A DNA stretch of 64,000 nucleotides from Citrobacter sp. FP75 (GTDB lineage Bacteria > Pseudomonadota > Gammaproteobacteria > Enterobacterales > Enterobacteriaceae), in contig NZ_JAFDOE010000001.1 in NCBI RefSeq assembly GCF_018342065.1, forward strand, positions 124,001 to 188,000. Reading direction: 5' to 3'. Below the pieces are notes generated by a model. It was not told where the DNA came from, searched no databases, and saw only the letters and a program-made list of their open reading frames with translations. The position numbers were made by a program, and so were the translations under genes. Of this stretch, positions 52,357 through 62,749 are shown piece by piece. The stretch's first letter is position 1. Each line of letters begins with the position of its first letter.

Positions 52357-54498
52357 TCAGAAATTCCACGCAAAGCCAACGGCGGCATTGAAACCAGCAT
52401 CTGGAATAGATTCATGCGCGGTTCTGTAACGCTTGTCGGTCAGGTTGTTGAGCGCGAGGTTGACCTGATACTGGTCCTGCGGACCAAACTCGGTGTTGAA
52501 TGCAAGGTTAAGCGTGGCCCAGCCTGGGTAGTTAAGTTCCGTGGTGCCGGTATTATCTTTGGCGCTGGACGCCGCGCGGATAAAGACATTGGACGTCACG
52601 TTAGCGACATTCATCAACCAGGTATGTTTCAGGCCAACGCGCCCGGTTAGCGTGGGTTCGCCGGTATCCCAGGTTTTTATGGTGTCGCCTTCGTACTGAC
52701 GGCGAATGAGATTACCGCTCAGGTAAGGTGAAACCGCCCAGCCGTTGTATTCTGCGGTGAGTTCCATGCCCCAGGTTTTGGCCCGATCGATGTTGTCATA
52801 GTAGTAATAGCCGCCGCGTGACGAGGTGGTGTTGCCGTAGCAAACGGGTTGGCCTGAACAGGCCAGACTGGCGATATAGTCTTTGGCTTCGGAATAATAA
52901 ATGGCACCGTCTATCAGCCACATATTCCCTTTGTACCGCGCGCCCAACTCATAGTTATTCGAGTGTTCAGCCTTCAGATTTGGGTTGCCGTAGGTCACGC
53001 TGCCGCCTGCGGACGTCTGTGTGAACAGCTGAGTAAGTGTAGGGAAAACATAGCCCTGGGCGTACGCTGCCCGAAGTTCAAGATCTTCAAAACCGGAATA
53101 GCGCAGGCTGGTTGAGGTCACCAGTTCATCATCGTGAACGGAATTTCCCCCGGAGGATTGCCAGGTGCTGCCGCTGCTTTGGAGGGTTTGCGTATCGTTG
53201 CGATTGAGTTTCGAAGACAGCCAGTACTGGCGTGCGCCCACGGTCCACGTCCAGTCATCGGCAAAGCGCCAGTCGTTTTGCGCGAACAATGAGGTGTTAC
53301 TTTGTTCCGCTTCGTTATATGACAGAGTACGGGTTTGCGTATCGAAGAAGCCGGTAGCCGCGGTCTGGCGCGTGCTGCCGTCCGTGTCCTGTTTTATTTT
53401 GTCATGCTGATACTGAGTACCAATCACCAGCTCGTTGTTAGCGGGAAGGGAGAAATTGCCCTGGAGCGTTACCCCCTGGGTATACTGCTTGTCGTTGGTA
53501 TTGGTTTGATTGCTAACCGTCAGTGCTTTAATCATTGGGCTGGGTATAACCTGGGTTGTTTTGACCCGGTTTTCAAATTTGCGCTCAATTGTCTGGGTGT
53601 ATGCGTCAATATGGATATTCTTCAGGTAATCCCCGTCGGCCGCGTAATCGTAGAAAAGACCGATTTTCTCGCGTTCCAGCTTAGGAATTTTGACGCTAAA
53701 GTCGTCGAACTGGCCTTCCGGATCGTCAAACCAGGTCTGAGTGGACAGCTTGTAACGGTCGAGGGAGAGCCCAATTTTGTGGCGATCGAAGTTGTAGCCA
53801 AGCCACACACCCTGGCTGTTATTACGGAAGTTGGTGTCGGGCAATCTTCCGTCAGGTGTGTCGCGGTCCCCCTGGTCGGAATAGCTGCCATTGATGCGGT
53901 AGTCAAAGTTACCGATGCTGCCCCAGGCTGCTGCCGACTCTTCCCATCCTGCCGTTGCGGAGTTATAAACAGCCTTGACGCTACCGCCGAGGGGCTTATC
54001 ACCACCTTTTTTCGTAATAAAGTTCACGACGCCGCCAATGGCCTGCGAACCGTAGAGGACAGAATAGGGGCCTTTGACCACTTCAATACGTTCAAGCGCG
54101 GATTCGTCAATCAGCAAACCGGCTCCGTAGTTTTGTCCGGCACGTTGGTAGCTGACGACCTGACCATCTATCAAAATCAGCACCCGTGAAGACGCTTCGC
54201 CACGGATACGAATTTGTTTCCGGCCTGCGAGGGCGTTATCGGTGACTTCGACGCCGGGGATATCTTGTAAATCATCAGCAATAGATACGCTGGTGGAGTT
54301 TTGCAGCGTCTGGCGATCGATAACCTGAATGGTTGCCGGGCTATCCCAAAGACTACTTTCTGTGCGGTTAGCCGTAACGATCACCGTATCATCGTCGGGC
54401 GAAGAAGCGTGCGTTGGAGTAGCTGCAAAAGCAGCGCCGGACATGCATAATGTCAGGGCTGAAAGAATAAATGGCCTTTGGTTAATCCGTGGCAACAT
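52357..54498 (-). CDS. TonB-dependent outer-membrane receptor, probable heme receptor
   Basis: A 713-residue 22-strand beta-barrel receptor. Signal peptide ends near AAFA/ATPTHA; the TonB box is DDDTVIVTAN (about 35-44); the plug spans about 45-165, with GVEVTDNALAGRKQIRIRGE; the barrel ends AAVGFAWNF with terminal Phe. First gene of a Fur-controlled heme operon, so heme or hemoprotein uptake is the likely role. However, the FRAP motif reads VFPT and, between it and the retained NPNL, I see no His, which classical receptors such as ChuA use to bind heme. It is also longer than ChuA (660). The assignment to heme rests on context. Confidence 0.82.
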   Translation of the reverse strand: MLPRINQRPFILSALTLCMSGAAFAATPTHASSPDDDTVIVTANRTESSLWDSPATIQVIDRQTLQNSTSVSIADDLQDIPGVEVTDNALAGRKQIRIRGEASSRVLILIDGQVVSYQRAGQNYGAGLLIDESALERIEVVKGPYSVLYGSQAIGGVVNFITKKGGDKPLGGSVKAVYNSATAGWEESAAAWGSIGNFDYRINGSYSDQGDRDTPDGRLPDTNFRNNSQGVWLGYNFDRHKIGLSLDRYKLSTQTWFDDPEGQFDDFSVKIPKLEREKIGLFYDYAADGDYLKNIHIDAYTQTIERKFENRVKTTQVIPSPMIKALTVSNQTNTNDKQYTQGVTLQGNFSLPANNELVIGTQYQHDKIKQDTDGSTRQTAATGFFDTQTRTLSYNEAEQSNTSLFAQNDWRFADDWTWTVGARQYWLSSKLNRNDTQTLQSSGSTWQSSGGNSVHDDELVTSTSLRYSGFEDLELRAAYAQGYVFPTLTQLFTQTSAGGSVTYGNPNLKAEHSNNYELGARYKGNMWLIDGAIYYSEAKDYIASLACSGQPVCYGNTTSSRGGYYYYDNIDRAKTWGMELTAEYNGWAVSPYLSGNLIRRQYEGDTIKTWDTGEPTLTGRVGLKHTWLMNVANVTSNVFIRAASSAKDNTGTTELNYPGWATLNLAFNTEFGPQDQYQVNLALNNLTDKRYRTAHESIPDAGFNAAVGFAWNF

Positions 54499-54518
54499 AA
54501 GGGAACCTTTGTTGAATG

Positions 54519-54543
54519 TAAATGATCATCATTATCATTCGCA
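54519..54543. promoter_or_regulatory. Fur box upstream of the heme receptor
   Basis: On the minus strand GAATGATAATGATGATCATT (54541-54522) contains overlapping 6-1-6 GATAAT-like repeats and fits the GATAATGATAATCATTATC consensus well. It lies about 25 bp upstream of the receptor start, so Fe-Fur should repress the whole seven-gene operon. Confidence 0.85.
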
Positions 54544-54788
54544 TTTGTATATAAAATTGTTTCCCTTTGTTCAATATGAAAGGTGTAGAACCAATGCATC
54601 TTTTGATTTGAGTCAATTTTGTGCGGTTAAGAAATACTGAAATGTGATCTGAATCGGATATAACAATGTGAATTAGAAGGATTTGTACATCGCTGTCATA
54701 GTGGGGAATGTGCGGGTTTCTCGGGTAAATCATTATGGTAATCTGGGCTATAATGGGGCTCTGCACCAACAAGATCTGTGGGGGAAAA

Positions 54789-55199
54789 GTGAATATTAGC
54801 GATGTAGCGAAAAAAACCGGTTTAACCAGTAAAGCGATACGCTTTTATGAAGAAAAGGGGTTAGTGACGCCGCCGCTGCGTAGTGAAAATGGCTATCGCA
54901 CATACAACCAACAGCATCTGAATGAACTGACGCTGCTGCGCCAGGCGCGGCAGGTTGGCTTTAACCTCGAAGAGTGCGGCGAGCTGGTAAATCTGTTTAA
55001 CGATCCGGCACGTCATAGCGCGGATGTGAAAAAGCGCACGCTGGAAAAAGTGGCCGACATCGAGCGGCACATTAGTGAACTACAGGCTATGCGCCAGCAT
55101 TTACTGGCGCTGGCGGACAGTTGCCCTGGCGATGACAGCGCCGAATGTCCGATTATTGATAATCTCTCCGGCTGCTGCCACCACAAAGCGAAGGCCTAG
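54789..55199 (+). CDS. cueR: CueR, Cu(I)-responsive MerR-family activator
   Basis: A 136-residue regulator. Starts with GTG at 54789 ([19 protein letters not shown]) after a GGGGAAAA site. MerR helix-turn-helix at about 3-40; dimerisation helix about 80-110; the two copper-binding cysteines are in CPGDDSAEC, followed by a Cys- and His-rich tail (GCCHHKA). It activates copA through the CueR box and cueO elsewhere. It is normally close to copA; here the heme operon separates them. Its stop overlaps the next convergent stop by 4 bp. Confidence 0.95.
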   Translation: MNISDVAKKTGLTSKAIRFYEEKGLVTPPLRSENGYRTYNQQHLNELTLLRQARQVGFNLEECGELVNLFNDPARHSADVKKRTLEKVADIERHISELQAMRQHLLALADSCPGDDSAECPIIDNLSGCCHHKAKA

Positions 55200-55912
55200 C
55201 CGCGAGGTGGTTGCAGCATAAAGACCACCGTGCCGCGATACCACGCTGACTTCTTCAGCTGCGCTTCAGCCTGCACATCCCGGCTCCCGTGTTGTACCAG
55301 CCCGAGCTTAAACGGAATGCGTAACCGGGTGAGTGCGGGCAGATACGCCTGATAGTTGGCTACCGTGTGACGTCCCTGATAGCTCTGCACCACCAGTTCA
55401 TCAACCGGTAACGCGTTCAGCGTGGCGACATCGCCGGTCTTGGCCCAGTCCAGCAGTCCGGTCACCCCAAGAGCGAACTCTGACGGTAGCTGTTGGCGCA
55501 GCTGTTGCAGAAAACGGGCGTAATCGGCGAGCTGGTGCGTAGCGGCGTCAAAATCAACCTGCAGGCCGACCACGTGATTGCCAGCGGCCTGCCAGCGTTG
55601 CATTAACCGTATGATCCGCGCCGGGATCGCTTCCGGCATGTCAAGGGTAGTAAAACGCACGGTCAGCCAGATTGACGGAAAGGTCAGATGGCTGACCGGC
55701 AGACCGAGACGCTGGAAAACCACCTTTCCCGAACGAACCAGCACCTCGCCCTGGTGCAGATACACCGTCTGCGCATCCCGCAGTTCGTCGCTGGCCTTTA
55801 CCCCGGACCATAACCAAAAGGCCGGATGTTCGTGGGCTGTGACCGTCTCCATAGCCTGAGCCTGTCCGGTCAGCAGCGCGATTACCAGTAGTATTTGAGT
55901 TTTTGCGCCCAC
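55196..55912 (-). CDS. Exported DUF3142-like protein of unknown function
   Basis: A 238-residue protein with a signal peptide ([20 protein letters not shown]). The core contains [20 protein letters not shown] and [15 protein letters not shown], a pattern like the TIM-barrel proteins gathered as DUF3142, where a conserved Asp (QVDFD) follows a beta-strand. I do not know its function. It overlaps the upstream gene by 31 bp, so the pair is coupled, and its stop overlaps cueR's stop by 4 bp. K-12 has no gene here. Confidence 0.75.
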   Translation of the reverse strand: MGAKTQILLVIALLTGQAQAMETVTAHEHPAFWLWSGVKASDELRDAQTVYLHQGEVLVRSGKVVFQRLGLPVSHLTFPSIWLTVRFTTLDMPEAIPARIIRLMQRWQAAGNHVVGLQVDFDAATHQLADYARFLQQLRQQLPSEFALGVTGLLDWAKTGDVATLNALPVDELVVQSYQGRHTVANYQAYLPALTRLRIPFKLGLVQHGSRDVQAEAQLKKSAWYRGTVVFMLQPPRG

Positions 55913-58026
55913 GGGCTTCCCGGATACTGTGTCTTCAACTGCGTGTACCAGGCTTTACGCTGCGACTTATCTACCTCTTCACCGCCGCATTCGTTCGAAC
56001 CGGAAGGCGCGTAGCACATGATGGCACGATACAGCGCAAAACTCTTATCTTCGACTTCGGCGGTGGGCGAGGTGATTACCTGCTGATAGTAGCTTTGCCT
56101 GTCGAACTGGCCGAAGGGTTTCTTACGCGAGATGGCTGCTTCAAGCACGTCGTTACCGGCGCTGTCGGCCCACAAATCAACATGGGTTTGCGTGGTGCGG
56201 AAGAATTCGCCTAAGCAGTTCAGGGCGTGAGCATCATCCGCTTTTTTGCTTAATACTGTGACCGTTTCATTGAGGCTGCGGCAGGTGTAACCGGTTTGAG
56301 CGGCATCGCCATTCCAGTCAAAGGTGCTCAGATTAACGTCAGCAAACGCGTCGCCAATAATCGGTGGAGTAATAGCGCTGGCCAGTTTTCGGTCATTCAG
56401 CCAGTCGCCAAAGCGATTTTCAGTAAGATCCCGCACCAGCAGCGTATGCAGGGCAATGGTGCGCTCTTCGTTATTAGGACCGTGGACGGCCTGCTGGCGC
56501 AGCAGCTCTGGTGTTGCCTGCGCTTTCAGCACCTGTGAGCGAAAACGCAGGTTAGTCACCGCGCTGTCCGGCGCGAAAATGGCCGCAACGTCACCGCTGT
56601 AGGCAAGCGTAGCCGCCAGTTTGGCCTGTACATACTGCTGCTGTTCAGGGGCCTGACTGAGTTTCAGTAGCTGTTGCCAGAACGCGCGCGCGGCGGGCCA
56701 CTGCTGTTGCCCCATCAGCGCTTCGCCGTACAGCACCTGCTCACTGAAAGCGAGAATATCGTGTGCGGGGAGTTTTTGCGCCGGAGTGACAGCTTGCACA
56801 ATGGCCGCGTAGTTGCCCGTCGCCATCCACAGATTTAGCTGCAGATCGCGCCACAGTGGTAGTTTTCCGTCCTTTTCAAACACCGCTTTGCTGGCATCAA
56901 GCTGGGCCTGCGTTAGCGTCGGTTTGTTATCGTTATTCAGACGCAGCGCGCGCAGCAGTTCGATGTAGCTGATGAGCGGGGCATCCGGGAAGGCTTCAAC
57001 CACGGATTGTTCGTAAAATTGTATGCCGAAGACATTATCGTATTCGGTGACCGTCTCGCGCAGCTGTTGCGCGTCGGTTGCCTGCTGGAAAGTTTGCTCA
57101 TACAGCCCTGCCAGCGGCGTCCACGCCTGTAAATACCAGTTGATACGACGCAGCATACCGCGCGCGGAGTCGGCATACAGGCCCTGCGGGTAGCGTTGCA
57201 GATAGGCGTGTGCCTGGGTCTGTGCCTGGCTGGCATCCTGGCGGTTGATTTTTGCGCTATCAAAATCGCCGTATTCGCCGACGCTGTTCTGGCTGCTCTT
57301 GTTCAGCGCGGTGCGCATCAGCATATATTGCGCGGTCTCTGCCAGCCACGGGCGATCGCTTGTGGCAAGCTGTGTGAAATCCTGTTGCGCGTTGGCGTAG
57401 TCGCCTTCATAGAAACGGGCGGCGGCGATCAGATAGGTTTTGTACTGTTGGGCAGATGAATCGGCTGGGATTGTGGCAAGTGAGGAGGCAATTTGCTCAG
57501 CGGTTGCGCCTGATAACAGTCCCAGCCGCGCCCGGGCTAACGCCTGGCGCTGCTCAACGGTCAACGTGGTATCAGCCAATAGCGCGGCAAAGAACTGGCT
57601 GACGCTGTCCGAATTATTCGACACATGGCGGTTCTCATGCTCTGCGTCGTCGGCGTTTATCTCTCCGGCAGCGATCTGCAACTCGGTCATCTGGCGGGCC
57701 AGCGTGTCATCTGTACGTTGCTCCACCGTCGCGGCGGCTGGCGGCGTGATTTCATCCCACTGTGGGTGATAAGCAAAATAGTAATCGCGGGAGCGGGTAA
57801 GATCCGCAGGCAGTGACTGTACCGGCAGGTCGAATGATTTCTCCTGGCTTAGCAGTCGCAGCAGATTATCGCGGGAATCGTTTTCCGGGCTGAGTACCGG
57901 GATGCCTTTCAGCAGACAGCTTTCATCGCTCCATTTGCAATCTTCCATATCGAAAGAGGCGAATGCCTGCGGGGCACCCGCCAGCAATGTACACACGGCA
58001 AAGGCGAGGGATGTCTTCCTGACCAT
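55882..58026 (-). CDS. Large exported alpha-helical repeat protein, unknown function
   Basis: A 714-residue protein with a Sec signal peptide ending near AFA/SFDMEDC. The mature part is rich in Ala, Gln and Leu helices; segments such as ARFYEGDYANAQQDFTQLA and the C-terminal [14 protein letters not shown] resemble TPR-type repeats of the YbgF/BamD kind. Cys pairs occur early (DCKWSDESC) and late (CYAPSGSNEC), which could form disulfides in the periplasm. It lies 19 bp after ybbJ on the same strand, so it may belong to the qmcA-ybbJ transcript. Not a family I can name. Confidence 0.75.
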   Translation of the reverse strand: MVRKTSLAFAVCTLLAGAPQAFASFDMEDCKWSDESCLLKGIPVLSPENDSRDNLLRLLSQEKSFDLPVQSLPADLTRSRDYYFAYHPQWDEITPPAAATVEQRTDDTLARQMTELQIAAGEINADDAEHENRHVSNNSDSVSQFFAALLADTTLTVEQRQALARARLGLLSGATAEQIASSLATIPADSSAQQYKTYLIAAARFYEGDYANAQQDFTQLATSDRPWLAETAQYMLMRTALNKSSQNSVGEYGDFDSAKINRQDASQAQTQAHAYLQRYPQGLYADSARGMLRRINWYLQAWTPLAGLYEQTFQQATDAQQLRETVTEYDNVFGIQFYEQSVVEAFPDAPLISYIELLRALRLNNDNKPTLTQAQLDASKAVFEKDGKLPLWRDLQLNLWMATGNYAAIVQAVTPAQKLPAHDILAFSEQVLYGEALMGQQQWPAARAFWQQLLKLSQAPEQQQYVQAKLAATLAYSGDVAAIFAPDSAVTNLRFRSQVLKAQATPELLRQQAVHGPNNEERTIALHTLLVRDLTENRFGDWLNDRKLASAITPPIIGDAFADVNLSTFDWNGDAAQTGYTCRSLNETVTVLSKKADDAHALNCLGEFFRTTQTHVDLWADSAGNDVLEAAISRKKPFGQFDRQSYYQQVITSPTAEVEDKSFALYRAIMCYAPSGSNECGGEEVDKSQRKAWYTQLKTQYPGSPWAQKLKYYW

Positions 58027-58045
58027 AATCTTTTTCCTGTCTGTT

Positions 58046-58504
58046 TTATTGTGATACCGCTTTAATCACCAACGTTATGCCTTCAACGGCAATGACCTCA
58101 ACGTGTGTTCCGGCGCTCAAATCGTCACTCGCGCTGACCGGCCAGGAGCTGTCGCCGACGCGCATATGTCCGCGCCCGTTAACCAGCGCCGTTTCCAGCA
58201 CAAACCGGCGGCCGACCAACTGCTGCCCGCGCTGGTTAAGATGACTGTCGGCCGGTTTTTGTTCCTGCACGCGCCTTGCCAGCCACTTCCACCACAGCCA
58301 GGCCGCCAGCAGCGTTAAGACGGCGAACATCGCGCCCTGCCATGCCCAGTCGAGCGGCAATAGCCAGACCACCAGACCGGTGATGACCGCCGCCACACCG
58401 CTCCACAGCAGGTAGCCGTTGCCGCCCAGCATCTCGGCGGCCAGTAACAGACCGCCGAGGCTGAGCCAGAAGATGTGTGGGTGAACCAGAATCATCGCAA
58501 TCAT
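58046..58504 (-). CDS. ybbJ: YbbJ, NfeD-like inner-membrane protein
   Basis: A 152-residue NfeD-family protein with two or three transmembrane helices at the N-terminus and a C-terminal OB-fold domain (about 85-150; [21 protein letters not shown]). Partner of the SPFH protein QmcA. Its first codon overlaps the qmcA stop (ATGA at 58501-58504). Confidence 0.95.
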   Translation of the reverse strand: MIAMILVHPHIFWLSLGGLLLAAEMLGGNGYLLWSGVAAVITGLVVWLLPLDWAWQGAMFAVLTLLAAWLWWKWLARRVQEQKPADSHLNQRGQQLVGRRFVLETALVNGRGHMRVGDSSWPVSASDDLSAGTHVEVIAVEGITLVIKAVSQ

Positions 58505-59418
58505 GATTTGTTCCGCTCGCTGGCGCTGTCCTTAATCAGTTCGCTGATACCGGCAATGGAGCCCATCAGGCTGCTGGCATCCAGTGGCATCATCACCACT
58601 TTGCTGTTATTCGCTGAACCGATTTGTTGCAGCGCTTCGGTGTATTTCTGCGCCACGAAGTAGTTCACAGCCTGAATATCCCCGGCGGCAATGGCCTCAG
58701 AAACCATCTGCGTTGCGCGGGCTTCGGCTTCGGCGGAACGTTCGCGCGCTTCGGCCTGCAAGAACGCGGACTGGCGTTCACCTTCCGCTTTCAGGATTTT
58801 AGACTGCTTCTCACCTTCGGCTTTGACGATCTCGGCCTGGCGGATCCCTTCGGCTTCAAGAATATAGGCGCGCTTGGTACGTTCCGCTTTCATCTGCGCG
58901 TTCATAGCGTCGATAAGTTCGGCCGGTGGGCGCACATCGCGGATCTCAATACGGGTAATTTTGATGCCCCACGGGTTGGTGGCTTCATCAACGATATGCA
59001 GCAAACGCGTGTTGATGTTGTCGCGCTGGGAGAGCATTTCGTCCAGCTCCATCGAACCGAGAACGGTACGGATGTTGGTCATCGTCAGATTGATGATCGC
59101 CAGTTCCAGATTGCTGACTTCATACGCCGCCTTTGGCGCATCGATCACCTGAATAAAACACACGGCATCGATGGATACATTGGCGTTATCTTTGGAGATG
59201 ACCTCCTGCGACGGAATATCGAGAACCTGTTCCATCATGTTGATCTTACGACCAATCCGGTCCATAAACGGTACCACAAGGCTTAAGCCTGGCTGCAGGG
59301 TTTTGGTATACCGACCAAAACGTTCCACCGTCCACTGGTATCCCTGTGGGACGATTTTAACACCTGCGCCGACAATCACCAGTGCGACAAAAATGAGAAT
59401 GGGGATAAAAATAAGCAT
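58501..59418 (-). CDS. qmcA: QmcA, SPFH-domain (stomatin-like) membrane protein
   Basis: A 305-residue protein with one N-terminal membrane segment, an SPFH domain (about 25-185; [16 protein letters not shown]) and a long helical region with repeats ([20 protein letters not shown]). Oligomerises in membrane microdomains; E. coli QmcA suppresses ftsH/htpX defects. First gene of the qmcA-ybbJ operon. Confidence 0.96.
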   Translation of the reverse strand: MLIFIPILIFVALVIVGAGVKIVPQGYQWTVERFGRYTKTLQPGLSLVVPFMDRIGRKINMMEQVLDIPSQEVISKDNANVSIDAVCFIQVIDAPKAAYEVSNLELAIINLTMTNIRTVLGSMELDEMLSQRDNINTRLLHIVDEATNPWGIKITRIEIRDVRPPAELIDAMNAQMKAERTKRAYILEAEGIRQAEIVKAEGEKQSKILKAEGERQSAFLQAEARERSAEAEARATQMVSEAIAAGDIQAVNYFVAQKYTEALQQIGSANNSKVVMMPLDASSLMGSIAGISELIKDSASERNKS

Positions 59419-59552
59419 TGTTAAAACCTCCTGTTACGCTGTCCTTTACTGCCTGATTAGTCAAATTATACCCGATTATTCAAGGTGGTCTCCCCTATAA
59501 TAAATTACAGGCATAGACTGTCTGCACGAAAGCGGTAAAAAAGGGAAATGTG

Positions 59553-60230
59553 ATGGATGAAAGCAGCATTCTGCTTCAGTTAAAAAATGTTGGCTGGCAG
59601 GCGGGCAGCACGAAGATCCTCAATAACATCTGTTTTAATCTCCAGGCCGGGGAATTTAAGCTAATTACAGGCCAGTCCGGCTGTGGTAAAAGCACGCTGC
59701 TGAAGATAGTGGCGTCGCTCATTAGCCCAAGCGACGGTGAGATCCTCTTTGAGGGAAAGGATATTACGACTCTCAAACCCGAAGCGTATCGCCAGCAGGT
59801 ATCTTATTGCGCGCAAACCCCTGCGCTGTTTGGCGATACCGTTTACGACAACCTTGTGTTCCCGTGGCAAATTCGCAATAAACGTCCGGATCCGGATGCG
59901 TTTCTTGCAGACCTGGCTCGTTTTGAGTTGCCGGAGTCCCTCCTCAACAAAAACATCAACGAGCTGTCTGGCGGTGAAAAGCAGCGTGTCTCGTTAATTC
60001 GTAATTTACAGTTTTTGCCCAAAATCCTGCTGCTTGATGAAATTACCAGCGCGCTGGATGAAACCAATAAACGAAACGTGAATGAGCTGATTCACCGCTA
60101 CGTTCGCGAGAAAAATATTGCGGTGCTGTGGGTAACGCACGACAAAGACGAAATTAACCATGCGGATAATGTCATAACCCTTCAGCCGCATGCCGGAGAA
60201 ATGCAGGAAGCACGCAATGAACGAGCATAA
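59553..60230 (+). CDS. fetA: FetA (YbbL), iron export ABC transporter ATPase
   Basis: A 225-residue ATPase. Walker A GQSGCGKSTLL, signature LSGGEKQRVSLIRNLQ, Walker B ILLLDEITSALDE. Starts at ATG 59553 (MDESSILLQLKN), the E. coli length; the track-equivalent GTG just before it is not needed. With FetB it exports iron and protects from peroxide. Confidence 0.95.
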   Translation: MDESSILLQLKNVGWQAGSTKILNNICFNLQAGEFKLITGQSGCGKSTLLKIVASLISPSDGEILFEGKDITTLKPEAYRQQVSYCAQTPALFGDTVYDNLVFPWQIRNKRPDPDAFLADLARFELPESLLNKNINELSGGEKQRVSLIRNLQFLPKILLLDEITSALDETNKRNVNELIHRYVREKNIAVLWVTHDKDEINHADNVITLQPHAGEMQEARNERA

Positions 60231-60996
60231 TATTACCAATGAGTCCCTGGCATTAGCGATGATGCTGGTGGTGGTGGCGATTCTAATTAGCCACAAAGAA
60301 AAACTGGCGCTGGAAAAAGATATTCTCTGGAGCGTTTGCCGGGCGGTTGTCCAGCTTATTATTGTCGGCTACGTGCTGAAATATATCTTCGGCGTTAACC
60401 ACAGCATTCTGACCTTATTGATGGTGCTGTTTATCTGTTTTAACGCCGCCTATAACGCGCAAAAACGCAGTAAATATATCGGCAAAGCCTTTATCTCATC
60501 GTTTATTGCGATCACGGCGGGGGCTGGACTGACGCTGACGGTGCTGGTGCTGTCAGGCTCTATTGAGTTCACGCCGATGCAGGTGATCCCCATTTCCGGC
60601 ATGATTGCGGGCAATGCGATGGTGGCTGTGGGATTGTGTTACAACAACCTGGGTCAGCGCTTTAACAGCGAGCAGCAGCAAATTCAGGAGAAGCTCAGCC
60701 TCGGGGCCACGCCGAAAATCGCCTCTGCGCCGCTTATTCGCGACAGTATTCGCGCTTCGCTGATCCCGACTATTGATTCCGCAAAAACGGTGGGACTGGT
60801 GAGTTTACCGGGGATGATGTCTGGTTTGATCTTTGCCGGGATTGACCCGGTAAAAGCGATTAAGTATCAGATTATGGTGACATTTATGTTGCTTTCTACC
60901 GCCAGCCTGTCGACCATTATTGCCTGCTATTTAACCTATCGGAAATTCTATAATTCGCGCCACCAACTGGTGGTGACGCATTTGAAAAAAACGTGA
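60217..60996 (+). CDS. fetB: FetB (YbbM), iron export ABC transporter permease
   Basis: A 259-residue membrane protein with seven or so helices (MNEHNITNESLALAMMLVVV at the start). It starts 14 bp inside fetA, in a different frame. Conserved LVSLPGMMSGLIFAGIDPV is the family coupling motif. Same length as in E. coli. Confidence 0.95.
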   Translation: MNEHNITNESLALAMMLVVVAILISHKEKLALEKDILWSVCRAVVQLIIVGYVLKYIFGVNHSILTLLMVLFICFNAAYNAQKRSKYIGKAFISSFIAITAGAGLTLTVLVLSGSIEFTPMQVIPISGMIAGNAMVAVGLCYNNLGQRFNSEQQQIQEKLSLGATPKIASAPLIRDSIRASLIPTIDSAKTVGLVSLPGMMSGLIFAGIDPVKAIKYQIMVTFMLLSTASLSTIIACYLTYRKFYNSRHQLVVTHLKKT

Positions 60997-61000
60997 CGTA

Positions 61001-61025
61001 TTGCCCGATAAGCACCATCGGGCAA
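61001..61025. repeat. REP-like hairpin between fetB and cnoX
   Basis: TTGCCCGATAAGCACC then ATCGGGCAA, a REP-like hairpin separating convergent genes. Confidence 0.75.
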
Positions 61026-61036
61026 AATGCGGCGGG

Positions 61037-61945
<909 letters not shown>

Positions 61946-61950
61946 TCAAC

Positions 61951-62721
61951 TCAGCCCTGTAAAATTTTGTCCATTACGCGACTTGGCAACAGGCGTTTCA
62001 ACAGCATGACCGCCCAGGTCACCAGGGTGACGGGATAGCGCAGTTTCGGTTTATCGCTCTCAAAAGCATGGCGCACTTTGGCGACAACCGCTTCCGGTCC
62101 CAGCGTAAAACGTGCGGCAATACCGGGGTTTTCAACCGGGGAATCGCTCTGGGTCTGGTTAACGTTTTCAGTGAAACGCGTACGGATAGGGCCGGGTTCA
62201 ATCAGGCTGACTTTGATTCCACTGTGACGTAACTCCATGCGTAGCGCATCAGACCAGGCTTCCAGTGCGTATTTGCTGGCGGCATAGGCGCCGCGTCCCG
62301 GCGTGGATATGAGCCCCATCACTGATGAAGTCATCACAATGCGCCCTTCGCCATGGGGTAACATGGCGGGCAACAAACGCATAGTGAGTTGGTGCGCGCC
62401 AAAGAAGTTGGCGGAAAATTGCTGTTCCATCTGCTCACGGCTGATGGTTGGCAGCGGGCCATACACGCCGAATCCGGCGTTGTTAAAGATCCCATACAAA
62501 CGATTATCGGTCAGGGCGATCACCTCATCGGCGGCGCGATCCACGCTTTCGGGTGAATCCAGATCCAGCAAGATGCCGGTGAATCCCATGCCGTTCATGC
62601 GTGCGACATCGTCAGGTTTACGGCAGCCTGCCAGAATTTGAAAACCCTGGCGCTTCAGCTCAAGTGCGCTTTCCAGGCCGATTCCGCTGGAACATCCTGT
62701 TATTAAGACCGATTTTTGCAT
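61951..62721 (-). CDS. ybbO: YbbO (UcpA-like), short-chain dehydrogenase/reductase
   Basis: A 256-residue SDR. NADP-binding TGCSSGIGLESAL at about 8-20, catalytic Ser/Tyr/Lys in MTSSVMGL and YAASKYALE. E. coli YbbO reduces medium- and long-chain aldehydes and ketones with NADPH. It is upstream of cnoX on the same strand, and 28 bp downstream of tesA. Confidence 0.94.
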   Translation of the reverse strand: MQKSVLITGCSSGIGLESALELKRQGFQILAGCRKPDDVARMNGMGFTGILLDLDSPESVDRAADEVIALTDNRLYGIFNNAGFGVYGPLPTISREQMEQQFSANFFGAHQLTMRLLPAMLPHGEGRIVMTSSVMGLISTPGRGAYAASKYALEAWSDALRMELRHSGIKVSLIEPGPIRTRFTENVNQTQSDSPVENPGIAARFTLGPEAVVAKVRHAFESDKPKLRYPVTLVTWAVMLLKRLLPSRVMDKILQG

Positions 62722-62749
62722 AACTTTACCTGTCAGGATCTCCGTTGTT

